Notes under the pieces: generated by a model | Told to the model about the DNA's origin: nothing | The model's input: only the letters and a program-made list of their open reading frames with translations | Database searches by the model: none | Origin: Phycisphaerales bacterium | GTDB lineage: Bacteria > Planctomycetota > UBA1135 > UBA2386 | Assembly: GCA_020247305.1 (NCBI GenBank) | Contig: JADCJE010000052.1 | Coordinates: 1 to 64,000, forward strand | Length of the DNA: 64,000 bases | Direction: 5' to 3' | Position numbers and translations under genes: made by a program | Shown here: positions 63,657-64,000 of the stretch, piece after piece | Layout of the letters: each line of letters starts with the position of its first letter | How positions within the stretch are numbered: the first letter of the stretch is position 1

Positions 63657-63812
63657 ATGTCCGAGAGCAAGCCGCTGATCGACCCCAAGGAACTGGTCCC
63701 CGCCGCCGTTGGCTTCGTGCTTGGCTTCGCGATCCTCGCCCTGTTGGGCACGGTCGCCGTCGGGATGAACTTGGCGCTGATCGCCGAGACCTGGATGCTG
63801 CCTCGGCAGTGA
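63657..63812 (+). CDS. Small single-span membrane protein
   Basis: 51 residues. It starts SESKPLIDPKELVPAAVGFV and continues with a strong hydrophobic helix (about residues 15-38, FVLGFAILALLGTVAVGMNL), ending LIAETWMLPRQ. It is too short to place in a family. Good codon use and the charged start followed by one helix favour a real gene, but no ribosome site is obvious. Its last codons and stop (CTGCCTCGGCAGTGA) are the first unit of the tandem repeat to its right. Confidence 0.5.
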   Translation: MSESKPLIDPKELVPAAVGFVLGFAILALLGTVAVGMNLALIAETWMLPRQ

Positions 63813-63959
63813 TGGATCTGCCTCGGCGGTGAATCGGCCGCCTCGGCGGTGAATCGGCCGCCTCGGCGGTGAATCGGCCGCCTCGGCGGTGAATCGGCTG
63901 CCGCGGCGGTGAGCCGGCTGCCTCGGCAGTGACCCAGCTGGCGCGGCAGTGAACGGCTG
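63801..63959 (+). repeat. Eight-unit 20-bp tandem repeat
   Basis: CCTCGGCGGTGAATCGGCCG in three perfect copies (63821-63880), one at one mismatch (63881-63900), flanked by diverged units (63801-63820, 63901-63959; the last is 19 bp). A ninth, weak unit may follow at 63960. Each unit includes GTGA, so TGA stops appear every 20 bases in changing frames. The first unit overlaps the stop codon of the 51-residue gene. Confidence 0.95.
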
Positions 63960-64000
63960 CCGCAGAAGGGAATCGACGGCAGTCAGTTTGCCCCAGCCGT

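Noticed and set aside
60901-63678. A 925-codon plus reading
   Set aside because: From about 61754 on it is the wrong frame of the M1 aminopeptidase. Only the part 61096-61548 carries plausible protein text, reported as a remnant.
63801-63979. Possible CRISPR array in the 20-bp repeat
   Set aside because: There are no spacers: units abut each other directly, and no cas gene is in the window.

Overview
The window reads as a chromosomal segment of a high-GC (about 70%) Gram-negative bacterium, most likely a member of the Planctomycetota. The argument rests on recognition of protein types and not on any search: secreted HEAT-repeat proteins that begin with an HGGQYRGPG motif, several secreted proteins ending in the same beta-rich C-terminal domain, many short lipoproteins (LAAC/LASC lipoboxes), DUF3187 and DUF366 proteins, an ECF sigma/anti-sigma pair, and a fused 2-oxoglutarate dehydrogenase. 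Codon use is uniform, there is no integrase, transposase, phage gene or CRISPR array, and gene density is about 95%. It looks like core chromosome, not an island.

Layout, left to right. 1-2.1 kb: a truncated ABC exporter and a DUF3187 lipoprotein (minus). 2.2-2.4 kb: a repeat element with terminal inverted repeats. 2.4-6.0 kb: lipoprotein, purC, mtnA and a small conserved protein (plus). 6.1-10.1 kb: uppP, alanine dehydrogenase and a lipoprotein/DUF432-like pair (minus). 10.2 kb: tRNA-Val(GAC). 10.5-14.4 kb: a 49-residue membrane protein, a PaaZ/BoxD-type aldehyde dehydrogenase and a secreted glycoside-hydrolase-like protein (minus). 14.5-16.1 kb: a secreted protein. 16.1-21.2 kb: a tight five-gene minus operon (two lipoproteins, DUF366, a flippase-like membrane protein, a PfkB sugar kinase). 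21.3-26.7 kb: an inositol-monophosphatase-family enzyme and two tandem secreted HEAT paralogues (plus). 26.8-31.2 kb: a membrane/spermidine-synthase fusion, a secreted alpha/beta-hydrolase-like protein and a TPR protein (minus). 31.3-35.2 kb: dxr, rseP and a UbiA-like prenyltransferase (plus).

35.2-42.8 kb is mostly minus: a hypothetical protein, a secreted HEAT protein, an anti-sigma/sigma pair, tsaE, a degenerate S26-peptidase-like protein and thiE. 42.9-44.2 kb: an M28 peptidase lipoprotein. 44.3-48.9 kb: a five-gene nucleotide-sugar operon (two epimerases, rfbA, rfbD, rfbB; no rfbC). 49.0-52.7 kb: two secreted proteins and a di-haem cytochrome c peroxidase (plus). 52.7-55.2 kb: a ketoglutarate-semialdehyde dehydrogenase/DapA-like pair (minus). 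55.3-56.3 kb: a thioredoxin-like ferredoxin and a small hydrolase (plus). 56.4-60.6 kb: the E2-E1 fusion kgd and infC (minus). 60.8-61.6 kb: two head-to-head gene remnants. 61.8-63.6 kb: an M1 aminopeptidase lipoprotein. The window closes with a 51-residue membrane protein whose stop codon lies inside a 20-bp tandem repeat.

Together the genes cover central housekeeping (purine synthesis, isoprenoid synthesis, TCA cycle, translation initiation, tRNA modification, thiamine), envelope and sugar-nucleotide work, and a large set of exported proteins of unknown role. No defence system or other clearly novel multi-gene machine is visible. The most notable signals are the mutual gene remnants, the inverted-repeat element, the four-PDZ RseP, enzymes that have lost catalytic residues, the C33 tRNA and the minisatellite at the right edge.
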